From Raphanus sativus (taxonomy: Eukaryota; Streptophyta; Magnoliopsida; Brassicales; Brassicaceae), in NCBI RefSeq assembly GCF_000801105.2, contig NC_079517.1:17493579-17557578 (forward strand): a stretch of DNA of 64,000 nt, written 5' to 3'. The position numbers were made by a program, and so were the translations under genes. Positions 63,180 through 64,000 of this stretch are shown one piece after another; the first letter of the stretch is position 1; the number at the start of each line of letters is the position of its first letter. Below the pieces are notes generated by a model. That model saw nothing but the letters and a program-made list of their open reading frames with translations. It searched no databases and had not been told where the DNA came from.

Positions 63180-63238
63180 CAAAATTAGCCAGACTATATA
63201 ATAGCAATTATCCGCGCGTAGCGCGGAAAACGATCTAG
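63180..63238 (+). mobile_element. Helitron 3' terminus
   Basis: GC hairpin CCGCGCGTAGCGCGG, then AAAACGAT and CTAG (63235-63238), then host T. It belongs to an element running leftwards whose 5' end is not certain; it could include the RPA1-like gene. Confidence 0.7.
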
Positions 63239-63950
63239 TTTTTTTATAAAGGTAAAATATATATTGCATAGGATAGCCTTAAAAAACATTTTGTCATAAA
63301 TATATCCTCCAAGGATCAAAGTGGCCAAAATATTACATTAAAAAGATAAATTTACATTTATACCCTTTGATTTAATTAATTTAAACATTAGGGTTTATAA
63401 TTAAATGAAGAGGTTTTGTGTTTAATTTAAAATTTGTATAAAATTTAAAATAAATACTATAAATTTAAAATAAAATTTTTTAAAATAGTTTCAAAAATCA
63501 TTTTAGAAAATAAAATTTTCAAAAAAAATTGAAAAAAAAAATTCTGAAAAAATCGAATTTGAATACATATAGTTCGAAACTATAAATGAATTTTTTATAT
63601 TTATATACTTAGCGTATATATGACTTTTGCCCATCTTAAATGAAACATTTTGGTCACTTTCTTCTTTGTGTGCTATTTTGTAATAAAAACATAAAAAATA
63701 TATTTAAGAGAATTGCTCTTATAAATATAAGGTTAATTAATATAGACTTTAGGGTTCAGAACTGAGAGATGAAGTTTTGAGATGAAATTTAAATTTAAAA
63801 AAATAAAAAATATATTAAAAGTTAAATATAAAATTTTTTTAAATAGTTTCCAAAGTTTTTTTGAATTTCAAAAAGAAAACTTGAAAATAAATTTGTAAAA
63901 AAAATTGAATTTTAAAACATGAAATTCAAAATTATATTTAAAATTTTATA
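63239..63950. other. AT-rich spacer
   Basis: No coding sequence; A/T-rich with long A and T runs. It ends at the CACTA terminus. Confidence 0.4.
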
Positions 63951-64000
63951 CACTACAAGAAAACACGCAGATACTGAGGGACTTTTTCCTCAGTATGTCG
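63951..64000 (+). mobile_element. CACTA (En/Spm) element, left end
   Basis: Begins CACTACAAGAAAACACGC, the classic plant CACTA terminus, after a possible target copy ATA (63948-63950). The inverted subterminal words ATACTGAGG and CCTCAGTAT follow directly. The element continues beyond the window. Confidence 0.8.

Overview
This window is plant nuclear DNA, most likely from Brassica or a very close Brassicaceae relative. The genes have many short introns with GT/AG borders, the spacers are AT-rich, and the transposons are typical plant types: Helitron, MULE, CACTA, Stowaway, Harbinger-like, copia and LINE. Gene content and order match what I remember of Arabidopsis chromosome 3. There is one run of 100 N (7527-7626). 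The species cannot be fixed by eye. All exon borders were placed by hand from splice sites and reading-frame phase.

Layout, left to right. A CACTA end (1-709) is followed by a very small secreted-peptide gene on the minus strand (1145-1264) and a Helitron (2031-3303). Then comes a divergent pair: a YIF1/HRF1 membrane protein (3797-4846, minus) and a UPF0739/C1orf74-like protein (5380-6909, plus). The stretch 7.1-14.4 kb is transposon territory: a CCGAA-rich repeat cut by the gap, a broken MULE transposase, a striking two-level palindrome (8225-9095), a Stowaway and a Harbinger-like MITE lying side by side, and a short Helitron. A CYP94D-type cytochrome P450 (14430-16002, minus) follows.

From 16 to 31 kb there are Helitron ends, a broken RPA1-like gene, AT-rich tandem repeats, a 1.45 kb Harbinger-like element, a scrambled ROP GTPase pseudogene and a 2.8 kb Helitron that abuts another Helitron start. 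A divergent NAC-like gene (31333-32790, minus) comes next. It is followed by a truncated copia element that contains a second, poly(A)-tailed retroposon with a 14-bp target duplication.

The right half is gene-rich: HINT-type HIT protein (minus), SCAB actin-binding protein, zinc-family quinone oxidoreductase, h-type thioredoxin and a DUF3133/EDR4-like protein (all plus). A 3.3 kb Helitron carrying a LINE RNase H fragment sits between the last two. An intact RPA1-like gene (59008-61423), a Helitron 3' end (63238) and the start of another CACTA element (63951) close the window.

The host genes are unrelated single-copy housekeeping or signalling genes, not a pathway. What links them is collinearity with Arabidopsis chromosome 3, with one large jump between the first pair and the P450. 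The most unusual structures are the palindrome-of-palindromes, the nested retroposon, and the density of Helitron ends in tandem, inverted and gene-fragment-carrying arrangements.
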